Assembly (NCBI GenBank): GCA_034716535.1
Contig: JAYEJW010000580.1
Coordinates: 1-24,208 of the forward strand
Length of the DNA: 24,208 nucleotides
Direction: 5' to 3'
From: JAYEJW01 sp034716535
GTDB taxonomy: Bacteria; Pseudomonadota; Gammaproteobacteria; Chromatiales; Chromatiaceae
Under the pieces are notes generated by a model. That model worked only from the letters and a program-made list of their open reading frames with translations. It did no database searches and was not told where the DNA came from. Each line of letters opens with the position of its first letter. Positions within the stretch are counted from its first letter, which is position 1. Shown piece by piece: positions 7,318 through 15,889 of this stretch. The translations under genes were made by a program, and so were the position numbers.

Positions 7318-7443
7318 CGCGGCGCAGAGACGCACCGCCGTTTTCGGCCACATCAAGTGGCTGCAAACAAGTGGGATCGGAAAACGCGATTCCCGTATCC
7401 CGCGCACTGGACAAACCCCGGTTCGGCTGGCCCAGCGCCTCAT

Positions 7444-8112
7444 CTACACCGCCAGGTCCGGAATGACGCACCATACCGCTTCCAGGACCTGATCGAGCAC
7501 CTCCTCAATCGACAGGGAGGTGGTATCCACTACCAGCGCTCCCGGAGGCGCCTTGAGCGGAGCTACGGAGCGATTGCTATCGCGCTCGTCGCGCTCCCGT
7601 ATCTCCGTAACGAGTTGCGGAAGGCTAACATCTAACCCCTTTTGTTTCAACTGTTTATGCCGGCGCTGGGCGCGTTCCTCGGCTCTCGCCGTGAGGAAGA
7701 TCTTGAGCACAGCCGCCGGGAAGACGACACTGCCCATGTCACGTCCATCCGCCACCAGACCGGGCGCCCTCGCCGCGGCGCGCTGCCAGTCGAGAAGCAG
7801 GTCCCGCACGGCTGGATGAGCCGCCACCCGAGAGGCCGCGTTGCCGGCGGTCTCGGTGCGGATATCTTCGGAGACATCCTCGCCATCCAGGATGACCCGG
7901 GAATCCCGGAACTCCAGCCGCAACCTGCTTGCCAATTGCGCGAGCTCCTCCGGCGCATCAAGATCCAGGCCCCGGCGTTGAGCCGCAAGCCCGAGCGCTC
8001 GGTAGAGGGCGCCACTGTCCAGACAGTGCCAACCGAGGCGCTGTGCCACGAGCTCCGCGATGGTCCCCTTGCCCGTCCCGGACGGCCCGTCGATGGTGAC
8101 GACCGGGCTCAC
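7444..8112 (-). CDS. cmk: Cytidylate kinase
   Basis: The protein is 222 residues from the GTG at 8110-8112, close to E. coli Cmk (227). The P-loop GPSGTGKG lies at residues 9-16, directly after MSPVVTID. The segment LDSGALYRALGLAA and the later VADGRDMGSVVFP are the CMP-binding signatures; RAEERAQRRHKQL is the lid region. It transfers phosphate from ATP to CMP or dCMP in the cytosol. The start overlaps the aroA stop in the sequence GTGA (8109-8112), with GGGGGA just upstream, so translation is probably coupled to aroA. The open frame extends further upstream inside aroA, but that part has no kinase features. Confidence 0.95.
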   Translation of the reverse strand: MSPVVTIDGPSGTGKGTIAELVAQRLGWHCLDSGALYRALGLAAQRRGLDLDAPEELAQLASRLRLEFRDSRVILDGEDVSEDIRTETAGNAASRVAAHPAVRDLLLDWQRAAARAPGLVADGRDMGSVVFPAAVLKIFLTARAEERAQRRHKQLKQKGLDVSLPQLVTEIRERDERDSNRSVAPLKAPPGALVVDTTSLSIEEVLDQVLEAVWCVIPDLAV

Positions 8113-9431
8113 TCCCCCTGCTCCCCGATCCTCAGCCCCATCTGCGCGGCAAGCTCCACGAAGCCTGGAAACGAAGTGTTCACGTTCGCGCAGTCTCCGA
8201 TCTCGATGTCGGACCCGGCCCGCAACCCTGCGATTGCGAACGACATGGCGATCCGGTGATCGCCGCAGCTGTCCACTGCCCCGCCGCCGTAATCGCCCCC
8301 GCGGATTCGAATTCCGTCCCGACGCAGCTCGACGGGAACACCGAGTGCTCCGAGCCCGTCCGCCATGACCTGAAGACGGTCGCTCTCCTTGACACGCAGC
8401 TCCTCCGCCCCGGTGAGCAGGGTATCGCCCTCGGCACAAGCGGCGGCGATGAACAGCGCAGGGAATTCATCAATGGCTAACGGCACCTGATCCTCCGGAA
8501 TACGGATGCCGCGCAGCCGCGCCGAGCGCACCCGCAGGTCAGCCACCGGCTCGCCCGCTGCAACCCGCGGATTCAGGACCTCGATATCGGCGCCCATCGC
8601 CCGCAGGATATTGATGACCCCCATTCGGGTGGGATTGATGCCGACGTGCTCCAGCAGCAGATCCGACCCAGGGGCGATGCTTGCGCCTACGAGGAAAAAG
8701 GCCGCGGAGGAGATGTCCGCCGGAATATCCAGCCGGCAGGCGCTCAATCGGCCGCCGCCCGAGAGGCAGACGCGGGCTCCCTCGCTGCGAACAGGATAGC
8801 CGAAGGCCCCGAGCATGCGCTCCGTGTGATCCCGGGTCGGTGCCGGCTCGGTAACGCAGGTCTCTCCCTCGGCATAGAGGCCGGCCAAGAGGAGGCAGGA
8901 CTTGACCTGAGCGCTGGCCACGGGCATCTCGTAGCGGATGCCCCGCAACCCGGTCGCAGGCGTGACGCGAAGCGGCGCGGTGCCCCCGGCATTTGTCTCG
9001 ATGCAGGCACCCATTCGCACCAGTGGCTCGGTGACCCGCCGCATGGGACGCCTGGACAGGGAGATGTCCCCCACCAGTGTGGCGGGGAAACGCTGCCCGC
9101 ACAGCAGACCACTGAGCAACCGCATGGAAGTACCCGAGTTGCCCAGATCGAGTGCGCCTGCCGGCTCGCAAAGGCCGCGCATTCCAACCCCATCGATTCG
9201 GACCCGTCCCGCGCTCGGACCATCGATGGGGACGCCCATGGCACGAAATGCGCGCAACGTGGCCAGGCTGTCCTCGCCCTCCAGAAACCCGGAGATCTCA
9301 GTCACTCCATCGGCGACGGCGCCGAGCATGATGGATCGATGGGAGATTGACTTGTCTCCCGGTACACGGATACGTCCGCTCAGGCTGCCGCCCGGACCTA
9401 CGCGAAAGCGTACACTGGAAGCCGCGCTCAA
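8109..9431 (-). CDS. aroA: 3-phosphoshikimate 1-carboxyvinyltransferase (EPSP synthase), class II type
   Basis: A 440-residue enzyme that joins shikimate 3-phosphate and phosphoenolpyruvate to EPSP in the chorismate pathway. The N-terminal RVPGDKSISHRSIML and C-terminal GDHRIAMSF are diagnostic. The four short motifs used to define class II EPSP synthases are all present: GDKS, SAQVK, RDHTE and NPTR. The phosphoenolpyruvate-site loop reads LGNSGTSMRLL, with Leu where class I enzymes have Pro. The only usable start before an upstream stop is TTG at 9429-9431, after GGGGA and downstream of a good promoter. It overlaps cmk by four bases. Confidence 0.94.
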   Translation of the reverse strand: MSAASSVRFRVGPGGSLSGRIRVPGDKSISHRSIMLGAVADGVTEISGFLEGEDSLATLRAFRAMGVPIDGPSAGRVRIDGVGMRGLCEPAGALDLGNSGTSMRLLSGLLCGQRFPATLVGDISLSRRPMRRVTEPLVRMGACIETNAGGTAPLRVTPATGLRGIRYEMPVASAQVKSCLLLAGLYAEGETCVTEPAPTRDHTERMLGAFGYPVRSEGARVCLSGGGRLSACRLDIPADISSAAFFLVGASIAPGSDLLLEHVGINPTRMGVINILRAMGADIEVLNPRVAAGEPVADLRVRSARLRGIRIPEDQVPLAIDEFPALFIAAACAEGDTLLTGAEELRVKESDRLQVMADGLGALGVPVELRRDGIRIRGGDYGGGAVDSCGDHRIAMSFAIAGLRAGSDIEIGDCANVNTSFPGFVELAAQMGLRIGEQGE

Positions 9432-9476
9432 AGTCCCCGCCCGCTGAAAAACTGTCGGATCAAATGGAAGCGGAGC

Positions 9477-9505
9477 AGTTTAGCCACCCCCCAAGCCGCT
9501 GTAAA
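9477..9505 (-). promoter_or_regulatory. Candidate sigma-70 promoter for aroA-cmk
   Basis: On the minus strand TTTACA (9500-9505) and TAAACT (9477-9482) are separated by exactly 17 bases. These match the consensus at five and four of six positions. Transcription would begin near 9470, about 40 bases before the TTG start of aroA. Confidence 0.55.
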
Positions 9506-9622
9506 CACCCGTCCCGTCGAATTTTTCCCCCGCGTGGACCGGCAGGATGCGGCGACTGCGCCGCGGCATTAACGCCCGATGAAGCCCTGCTTGCTCCACC
9601 GCCGGGATTCCGCTTTCTTTTC

Positions 9623-9651
9623 TTGGACCCCACATTAGAATTCAGTCAAAT
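9623..9651 (+). promoter_or_regulatory. Weak candidate promoter for the lpd-like gene
   Basis: TTGGAC (9623-9628) and TCAAAT (9646-9651) are 17 bases apart in an AT-richer patch, 33 bases before the GTG start of the flavoprotein gene. Matches to consensus are modest. Confidence 0.3.
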
Positions 9652-9684
9652 TCGATTCATCAGTATTTAGAGCGAGGTACCCCT

Positions 9685-11088
9685 GTGGAAGAACGAAGCG
9701 TCGACGTCGCCATCATTGGTTCCGGTACGGCCGGTCTCAACGCCCTCGGCCAGGTCCGCAAGGCGGGCAAGTCCTTCGTGCTCGTCAACGGCGGCGAGCC
9801 GGGCACCACCTGCGCCCGGGTCGGCTGCATGCCCTCCAAGGCAATGATCCAGGTGGCCGAGGACTATCACCGCCGCACCCACCTCGGCAAGTACGGCGTG
9901 GACGGCCATCAGGAGATGGCGCTGGACGTCACCGAGGCCATGGAGTACGTGCAGGACATGCGCGATACCTTCGTCGACCGCGTGCTCTCCAACAGCACCG
10001 ACGACATGGGTGACGAGTTCGTCCAAGAGTACGCCCGCTTTCTGGAGCCAAACCTGCTCGAGGTGGCCGGGCAGCACATCCGTGCCTCCAGCGTCGTCAT
10101 CGCCACCGGATCGCGTCCCCTGGTACCCAATGCCTGGGAAGCCTTCGGCGAACGCATGCTTACCACGGATACCCTGTTCGAGCTGGAGAACCTTCCCTCC
10201 GCCATGGCGGTGATCGGTCTCGGTACCATCGGCCTGGAGCTCGGCCAGAGCCTCCACCGGTTCGGCGTTGAGGTCACCGGCTTCGACCAGCAGTCAAGCA
10301 TCGGCGGTGCCCAGGACCCCGAGGTTTCCCGCTGCGCCTTAGAACTGATCGGAAAGGAATTCCCGATCCATCTCGGTCACGCGGCGGAGATCTCCGAGGA
10401 GGGCGACAAGCTGCGGGTGAGCGCCGGCGAGCACAGCGTCCTGGTGGACAGCGTCCTGTGCAGTATCGGGCGGGTGCCCAACGTGGAGAGGCTCGGGCTC
10501 GAAAACCTAGGTGTGCCGATCGACGCCCGCGGCATACCCGAGTTCGACGCCAACAGGATGCAAGTGGGCGATCTGCGGGTCTTCATCGCCGGCGACGTCA
10601 CCGGTGAACGGCCGATCCTCCATGAGGCCGGTGACGAGGGTAAGATCGCCGGCTTTAACGCCGCTCATGACGAGGTCGCTTCATTCCGCCGCAAGGTACC
10701 GCTCTACATCAACTTCTGCGATCCCAACATCTGCGCCGTCGGGGCACGTTGGAGCGAGCTGGACCAAGAGAGTACAGCCGTAGGCCAGGTCAAATTCGCG
10801 CCTGTCGGCCGCGCGCTCATCATGGGAAAGAACCGCGGCGTACTGCGTGTCTATGCCGACAAGCAGAGCGGGCGTATCCTCGGCGCCGAGATGATCGCCG
10901 CCAAGGGCGAGAACCTGGCCCACCTGTTGTGCTGGTGCATCGAGCAGGGTCTGACTGTCGGTCGCCTGTTGCGCATGCCCTTCTACCACCCGGTGATCGA
11001 AGAGGCGCTGCAGGCGGCCCTCTACGATCTCTACGGCAAGGTGGAAGCCAAGAACGAGGGAGGACTGATCGAGCTGGAGCCCAGTTGA
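9685..11088 (+). CDS. Dihydrolipoyl dehydrogenase-like flavoprotein disulfide reductase
   Basis: A 467-residue pyridine nucleotide-disulfide oxidoreductase. The FAD-binding site is IIGSGTAG (residues 10-17); the redox-active disulfide is C43 and C48 in TTCARVGCMPSK; the NAD site is GLGTIG (178-183) with an acidic residue (D201) after the second strand, favouring NAD over NADP; the second FAD motif is FIAGDV (300-305). The active-site base pair of the partner subunit is H435 and E440 in YHPVIEEAL, as in lipoamide dehydrogenases. The CARVGC form differs from the usual CLNVGC and resembles Lpd3-type enzymes. No 2-oxoacid dehydrogenase or lipoyl-domain gene is nearby, so its lipoyl partner is unknown. 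Start is GTG at 9685 with a poor ribosome binding site. Confidence 0.85.
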   Translation: MEERSVDVAIIGSGTAGLNALGQVRKAGKSFVLVNGGEPGTTCARVGCMPSKAMIQVAEDYHRRTHLGKYGVDGHQEMALDVTEAMEYVQDMRDTFVDRVLSNSTDDMGDEFVQEYARFLEPNLLEVAGQHIRASSVVIATGSRPLVPNAWEAFGERMLTTDTLFELENLPSAMAVIGLGTIGLELGQSLHRFGVEVTGFDQQSSIGGAQDPEVSRCALELIGKEFPIHLGHAAEISEEGDKLRVSAGEHSVLVDSVLCSIGRVPNVERLGLENLGVPIDARGIPEFDANRMQVGDLRVFIAGDVTGERPILHEAGDEGKIAGFNAAHDEVASFRRKVPLYINFCDPNICAVGARWSELDQESTAVGQVKFAPVGRALIMGKNRGVLRVYADKQSGRILGAEMIAAKGENLAHLLCWCIEQGLTVGRLLRMPFYHPVIEEALQAALYDLYGKVEAKNEGGLIELEPS

Positions 11089-11100
11089 ATAGACACCCAC

Positions 11101-12396
11101 TTATCGCATCCGACGCCGCGCCTCCGCGTCGAAGGCCTCCACAGCGGTACGCCCGGCCTGGAGGTCCACACGCAGGAGCAGGGCGGCGCCGATGAAGAAC
11201 AGAATCACGAGGGTCGCGAGGGACAGCCTCGAATCGCCGGTCAGAGCGGCGGTGACCCCGACGAGTATTGGTCCGAGGACGGCCGCGAACTTGCCCACCA
11301 TGTTGAAAAAGGCGAAAAACTCCGCCGTATGGCCGGTCGGGATCAGGCCTGCGAATACCGCCCGACTCAACGCCTGGATACCCCCCTGCACCAGGCCGAT
11401 GGCCACGGCCAGGAGATAGAACTCCGTGACGGTCTCCATTCGCGCCGCGGCAAGGACCACAAGCAGGTAGATCCCGATCGCCAGGAGGATGCTGCGCTTC
11501 GCCCCCCAACGCTCGCCCAGGCGCCCGAACACAAGAGCGGCGGGAAAACCGATGAACTGGGTGACGAGAAGGGCCACCATCAGGCTGCTTGCATCCAAAC
11601 CGATGGCCAGCCCGTAGTCCACGGCCATACGCACAATCGTATCCACGCCGTCGATGTAGAACCAATAGGCCAGCAGAAAAAGAAAGGTCATCGGCAGGCG
11701 ACGGATATGGCTGAGGGTGTCGGCCAGTTGCCGCAAGGCGCCCCGGATCACCGTGCCCAAGCCAGGGCCGCCGAGACGTGGTCCTTCGGGGACCCAGAGG
11801 GCCACGGGTACGGCGAACAGGGCCCACCAGATGGCCACGCTGAGGAACGAGGCACGCACCGCGGCGGCACTGTCCGCTAGACCGAACCAGCTCGGGAAGA
11901 GCGTCATGAGCACATCGAACGCGAACAGCAGACCGCCGCCGAGATAGCCCAGCGCATAACCGAGCGCCGAGGTCCGCTCGTAGCTCCCCGACGGCGCCAC
12001 GTCTACAAGTAGAGCATCGTAGAAGATGTTGCTCCCTGAGAAACCGAGGATGCCGAGCAAGTAGATGGCGAGCGCCATGCCCCACTGACCCTGGGCAAGC
12101 CAGAACAGGCCCCCGCTCATGAGGACGCCAAGGACGGTGAACCCGATTAGGAATCGCTTCTTCGCCCCGGCCTGATCAGCAACGGCCCCCAGGAGCGGTG
12201 CGAAGACCACGATGATGAGGCTGGCAGCCGAGTTGACGGCGCCCAGCCAGAAGGTGCTGTCGGTTGCCGCCAGCTCCCCCGCCCAGTAGCGCTTGAAGAA
12301 CAACGGGAAGAATCCGGCCATGACGACCGTGGCGAAGGCCGAGTTGGCCCAGTCGAAGAAGGCCCAGGACAGGACCCGCCGCCGTTGTTGGTCCAT
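11101..12396 (-). CDS. MFS transporter of the UMF1/Atg22-like family
   Basis: A 431-residue membrane protein with about 12 hydrophobic segments. The opening VLSWAFFDWANSAFATVVMAGFF, especially the FDWANSAF motif, and the later ALGYALGYLGGG and YWFYIDGVDTIVRMA are characteristic of the UMF1 (YxiO/Atg22-like) branch of the major facilitator superfamily. The substrate of bacterial members is not established. It starts at ATG 12394-12396, with GGAG immediately before the start, which is unusually close. It follows the FixJ-type regulator by nine bases and is probably in its operon, so it may be a target or partner of that two-component system. The 3' end faces the flavoprotein gene across 12 bases. 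Confidence 0.87.
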   Translation of the reverse strand: MDQQRRRVLSWAFFDWANSAFATVVMAGFFPLFFKRYWAGELAATDSTFWLGAVNSAASLIIVVFAPLLGAVADQAGAKKRFLIGFTVLGVLMSGGLFWLAQGQWGMALAIYLLGILGFSGSNIFYDALLVDVAPSGSYERTSALGYALGYLGGGLLFAFDVLMTLFPSWFGLADSAAAVRASFLSVAIWWALFAVPVALWVPEGPRLGGPGLGTVIRGALRQLADTLSHIRRLPMTFLFLLAYWFYIDGVDTIVRMAVDYGLAIGLDASSLMVALLVTQFIGFPAALVFGRLGERWGAKRSILLAIGIYLLVVLAAARMETVTEFYLLAVAIGLVQGGIQALSRAVFAGLIPTGHTAEFFAFFNMVGKFAAVLGPILVGVTAALTGDSRLSLATLVILFFIGAALLLRVDLQAGRTAVEAFDAEARRRMR

Positions 12397-12405
12397 CTCC
12401 TGGAC

Positions 12406-13026
12406 TCAGGAATGCACGCCGCTACAGGCGATGAGCGCCATTCGGACCAGCTCGGCGAGGGAGGATGCACGCATCTTCTCCATTACCCGCGCCCGATGTG
12501 CCTCCACCGTTTTGGTGCTCACGCCCAGCGCCGCGGCGATCTCTTTGTTGGAGCGTCCATCCGTCACCATGTCCATCACCTCGTGCTCCCGCGGCGTAAG
12601 CTCGGCCAGGCGGGTGGCGATCTGTGCCCGTTGCGACTGCAGCACCCGCTGCTTCTCGTCGAAGTCCAGCGCGTTGCGGATGCTGGCGAGCAAGGCCTCG
12701 TCGTTGAACGGCTTCTCGATGAAGTCCACGGCCCCCGCTTTCATCGCTCTCACCGCCATGGCCACATCACCGTGCCCGGTGATGATGATGACCGGCAACC
12801 GGATCTCTTGGCGCGCGAGATGTGCCTGCAGCTCGAGACCGCTCATTCCCGGCATGCGTACGTCCAAGAGCAGACAACCGGCGCGTCCCGGATAGCAATT
12901 GTTCAGGAACTCGTCCGCCGAGCCGAAGGTCTGCACCTTCATTCCGATGGAATCGATGAGCCACTTGAGCGAGTTGCGCATCGCTTGATCGTCGTCGACG
13001 ACGAATACTGTCGGTTGACCGTTCAT
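12406..13026 (-). CDS. FixJ/NarL-type response regulator with LuxR-type HTH
   Basis: A 206-residue regulator. The receiver domain (about 5-118) has acidic residues D11-D13, phosphoacceptor D55 in LLLDVRMPGMSG, T83 in IITGHGD and K105 in EKPF; this ITGHGD...EKPF pattern marks the FixJ/TodT branch. The C-terminal GerE/LuxR helix-turn-helix (about 141-200) shows ELTPREHEVMDMV and NKEIAAALGVSTKTVEAHR. It should be phosphorylated by the kinase encoded just upstream and bind DNA as a dimer. GGTGGGG lies upstream of the ATG. A hairpin followed by TTTT lies 19-31 bases upstream of the start. Target genes are unknown. Confidence 0.92.
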   Translation of the reverse strand: MNGQPTVFVVDDDQAMRNSLKWLIDSIGMKVQTFGSADEFLNNCYPGRAGCLLLDVRMPGMSGLELQAHLARQEIRLPVIIITGHGDVAMAVRAMKAGAVDFIEKPFNDEALLASIRNALDFDEKQRVLQSQRAQIATRLAELTPREHEVMDMVTDGRSNKEIAAALGVSTKTVEAHRARVMEKMRASSLAELVRMALIACSGVHS

Positions 13027-13039
13027 TTACCCCACCGTG

Positions 13040-13057
13040 AAAAGGCGCCGACGGCGC
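13040..13057 (-). terminator. Hairpin with T run between kinase and regulator (attenuator candidate)
   Basis: On the minus strand GCGCC-GTC-GGCGC forms a perfect 5-bp stem followed by CTTTTC. It lies just upstream of the ribosome binding site of the FixJ-type regulator, so it could reduce read-through from the kinase gene or affect initiation. The stem is short. Confidence 0.4.
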
Positions 13058-13097
13058 TCTTTGCCCCCTTCACCTCCCGGGAGCGGGACGGGTGGAG

Positions 13098-13123
13098 AAA
13101 AATCAGCCACCCTGTAGGAGGGT
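13098..13123 (-). terminator. Second weak terminator-like hairpin after the kinase gene
   Basis: On the minus strand ACCCT and AGGGT form a 5-bp stem around CCTAC, and TTTTT follows six bases later. It begins about 26 bases after the kinase stop codon. Together with the hairpin at 13040-13057 it suggests partial termination between kinase and regulator. Confidence 0.3.
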
Positions 13124-13148
13124 TCTTCGTTCGAAGCGTCATGGCTGG

Positions 13149-15734
13149 TTATCCCGCCGCCGCGAGAAGCTGCTGCCCCGTCTGCGCGACGGGCAGCCGT
13201 AGGTGAAATGCGGCCCCTCCGCCCGGAGGCGACTCCGCCCAGATCCTCCCGCCGTGGTTCTCCAGGATCGTCTGGCTGATCGGAAGCCCCATACCCATGC
13301 CCGACTCCTTGGTCGTGAAGAAGGGCTCGAACAGGTGCTGCATGCGCTCGGGCGCGATGCCCGGACCCGTGTCCTCCACTGTGGCATCCGCGTCGCCGTC
13401 GGCAAGCCGGGTCCGTATGATCAGCCGCCGCGCTTGCGGGGACACTTCCTGCAGAGCATCGAGGGCGTTGCGCACCAAATTCAGCAACACCTGCTCGATC
13501 TGTACCAAGTCGACGTCCACAGGAATTTCCCCAGGCATGAGATCGAGCTCCAGCCTGAGCCCCATTTTTCCCGTTTCGAACTCCACGAATGAGCAGACCT
13601 CACGTACCAGGTGGTTGAGGTCCACGCGGGAGCGGATCGGGGGTTGCTTACCCACCAGCGCGCGCAGACGGCGGATGATCTCACTGGCTCGCTGAGCCTG
13701 TGTGGTAATCTGCCCCATGGCGTCGACCAGCTCCCCAGGTCGTCCTATGCCCCCCTGGAGCCTGCGGCTGGCGCCGTTGGCGAAGTTCACGATGGCAGAC
13801 AGGGGCTGGTTGATCTCGTGGGCCATTCCGGTGGCCACCTCTCCCATGGTGCTCAGGCGGCACACATGCACGAGCTCCGCTTGGTGCTGGCGTGACTCCT
13901 GCTCCGCACGGCGCACGGCGGTGATGTCCCGCGCGTAGATGTTGACGTACCCCAGCTCCCGGATCGGTGCGAACAGCAACGAGTAGACCTGCCCGTTGAG
14001 CTCTGTTTCACGCTCCCGATTGTGTCCGCCGTCCAGTGCCTCGCGCACCGCAAGAGACCACTCGGGGGGCAGCGCGCCCCCCTCGCCGGTGCCCCAGACT
14101 GCAAGCAAAGGGGCGCTCGCATTGTTGGCATAGACGATCTGACCCGCGGGATTGACGCGCAGGATCGGGTTCGGGCTCTCCCCGGCGAACCGGGCCAGGC
14201 TCTTGATCTCCCGCTCCGCCTCCTTGCGGTTGGTGATGTCGTGCATATAGAGGGTGTAGAAGCGTTTCTCTTCCTGGTTGAGCGGGACGATAGACAGCTC
14301 GACGGGGATCTCGGAGCCGTCCGCACGCTGCGCCGAAAGCTCCCCCACGGCATGGGAATCCCCGCCTTCGCGCCGGGCACGCCTCGAGTCCGTCAGCAAT
14401 CTTCGGAAGACCTTTCGAGCGACCCCGGTCAAAAACAGCTTGCTGAAGCTGGCGCCGATGACCGCGTTGCGGTTGAACCCGAGGGTGCGCTCGGCTGCGG
14501 GATTGAACTCGATGATCTCCCCCTTGCGGTTGAGAGTCACGATGGAGTCGAGGGACGCCTCCATGACGGCCGCTTTCAGGGCCTCGGTCTCTCGCATCTC
14601 GCTCGCGTGCTTGCGGCTCATCTCCTCGCGCGCCCTGAGCACCAACCGGGTGAACTGTTGGATCCATTCCTCCAACAGGATCAGCTGATTGGCGCCACGC
14701 TTGAACGCGGGCCGCTCGATACCGAGTGCTCGCTGGGCAAAGCCGGACATGCGCTTGAGGACCTTGTTTAGGCGAGCGGAGACCAGGTAGATGACCAGCG
14801 TGAAGACGGTGACGAAGACGATGGCGGCAATCGCACGCTGCCGCCACTCGAAATTCCGCACGTGTCGAGACATCTTCTCGACGCTGGCGTGCGGCACGAA
14901 GGTCGCGAAGATCATATTCCAGTCCATACCTTCGTAGTTGGGCAGGGACTGCGAGGTGATGAGATAGGTGTCCTCCCACTGATCGACCTGCGTGCCTGGA
15001 ATCACGACCTGCGGATCGATGCTCGCCAGAATACGCTGCTCGTCGGTATCGACCAGGGCCACCGCAACGCGGCCGGAGGTCAGGCCGCGCTGCGAGGCGG
15101 CGAGAAACTCGTCGTTGATGGGTACCACCACGACGAGACGGCCCATCTCGTAGCCGCCGGTGTCTTCCGCCGCATCGCTCACAAGCAAATAGGGCTGATC
15201 ATCATAGCGGGTCAGGACCGTACGCACCGCGCTGGGGTCCCGGGCCTGATCTCCGAGGCCCTCGGCGAGCTCCGTCGGCAACTCGGCATCCCCGGTCTGA
15301 TAGATCTCGCGGATGCGCCCACGTGTGTCCACCAGGAGGACATGGCTCGGCGCGGACAGGGCGCTACGGCCGATATAATCCGGAAGCCAAGGGGGCCGGA
15401 ATCCCCGATAAACGACCGGCTCGACCTCTTCCTCTGGGAACCAGAACAAGGGCTCCAGGTACTCTGCCAGGTGACGATGGTTCGCCACCAAACGGGCGGT
15501 CGTCGTATAGTTGAACAGGTACCGGTCGAAGCGGATCAGGCTCTCGCGGGAACGCAGATCAAGTTGGGCGCGAAGCTCTGAGCTGAAGATCTTGTCCACC
15601 GCCCGGCTCTGGATCCTATCCAGCACTCCCCAGACCGCCAGGCCTGCCAGCAGCCCCACCAGGATCGCGATGAGGGGCATGGGCACGCGGCGCAGGAGCC
15701 TGAAGAACAAAGGCTTGACGGAGATTCGTCTCAA
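13149..15734 (-). CDS. Membrane PAS-domain sensor histidine kinase (FixL/TodS-like kinase core)
   Basis: An 861-residue hybrid of sensor and kinase modules. A transmembrane segment (about 20-37) and a second (about 291-310) bracket a 250-residue periplasmic domain that resembles Cache-type sensors by length and layout. Two PAS domains follow (about 386-500 and 510-605), then HisKA with H639 in GMAHEINQPLSAI. The ATPase domain has NALDAL (N756), DTGPGI (788-793) and GMGMGLPIS. The HEINQPL form of the H-box is typical of kinases that pair with FixJ-like regulators, and such a regulator is next on this strand. No haem-binding signature is evident, so oxygen sensing is not supported. The predicted start is TTG at 15732-15734 without a clear ribosome binding site; an ATG 18 codons later (MPLIAIL) would cut into the first membrane segment. 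Confidence 0.9.
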   Translation of the reverse strand: MRRISVKPLFFRLLRRVPMPLIAILVGLLAGLAVWGVLDRIQSRAVDKIFSSELRAQLDLRSRESLIRFDRYLFNYTTTARLVANHRHLAEYLEPLFWFPEEEVEPVVYRGFRPPWLPDYIGRSALSAPSHVLLVDTRGRIREIYQTGDAELPTELAEGLGDQARDPSAVRTVLTRYDDQPYLLVSDAAEDTGGYEMGRLVVVVPINDEFLAASQRGLTSGRVAVALVDTDEQRILASIDPQVVIPGTQVDQWEDTYLITSQSLPNYEGMDWNMIFATFVPHASVEKMSRHVRNFEWRQRAIAAIVFVTVFTLVIYLVSARLNKVLKRMSGFAQRALGIERPAFKRGANQLILLEEWIQQFTRLVLRAREEMSRKHASEMRETEALKAAVMEASLDSIVTLNRKGEIIEFNPAAERTLGFNRNAVIGASFSKLFLTGVARKVFRRLLTDSRRARREGGDSHAVGELSAQRADGSEIPVELSIVPLNQEEKRFYTLYMHDITNRKEAEREIKSLARFAGESPNPILRVNPAGQIVYANNASAPLLAVWGTGEGGALPPEWSLAVREALDGGHNRERETELNGQVYSLLFAPIRELGYVNIYARDITAVRRAEQESRQHQAELVHVCRLSTMGEVATGMAHEINQPLSAIVNFANGASRRLQGGIGRPGELVDAMGQITTQAQRASEIIRRLRALVGKQPPIRSRVDLNHLVREVCSFVEFETGKMGLRLELDLMPGEIPVDVDLVQIEQVLLNLVRNALDALQEVSPQARRLIIRTRLADGDADATVEDTGPGIAPERMQHLFEPFFTTKESGMGMGLPISQTILENHGGRIWAESPPGGGAAFHLRLPVAQTGQQLLAAAG

Positions 15735-15889
15735 GGTACTTTCGTTGCTGTGCAGTGATTCGGTGGTACAAAGACAAGTCTAGCGGATAAGAGGCAGCGA
15801 GAGGAACGATCCGCCTAGCAGCATGACGTCGGCTTCGGAAGCGAAGACAATGGTCGCCGATTCAACGACCGACGAGAGAGACTCCGTCG

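Noticed and set aside
7156..7443. A 95-codon minus-strand frame filling the cmk-rpsA gap
   Set aside because: It runs through all three leader hairpins and has no recognisable domain; the RNA-structure reading explains the gap better.
9347..9670. A 107-codon plus-strand frame across the aroA-lpd gap
   Set aside because: Overlaps the aroA start and promoter region antisense, ends without any recognisable feature.
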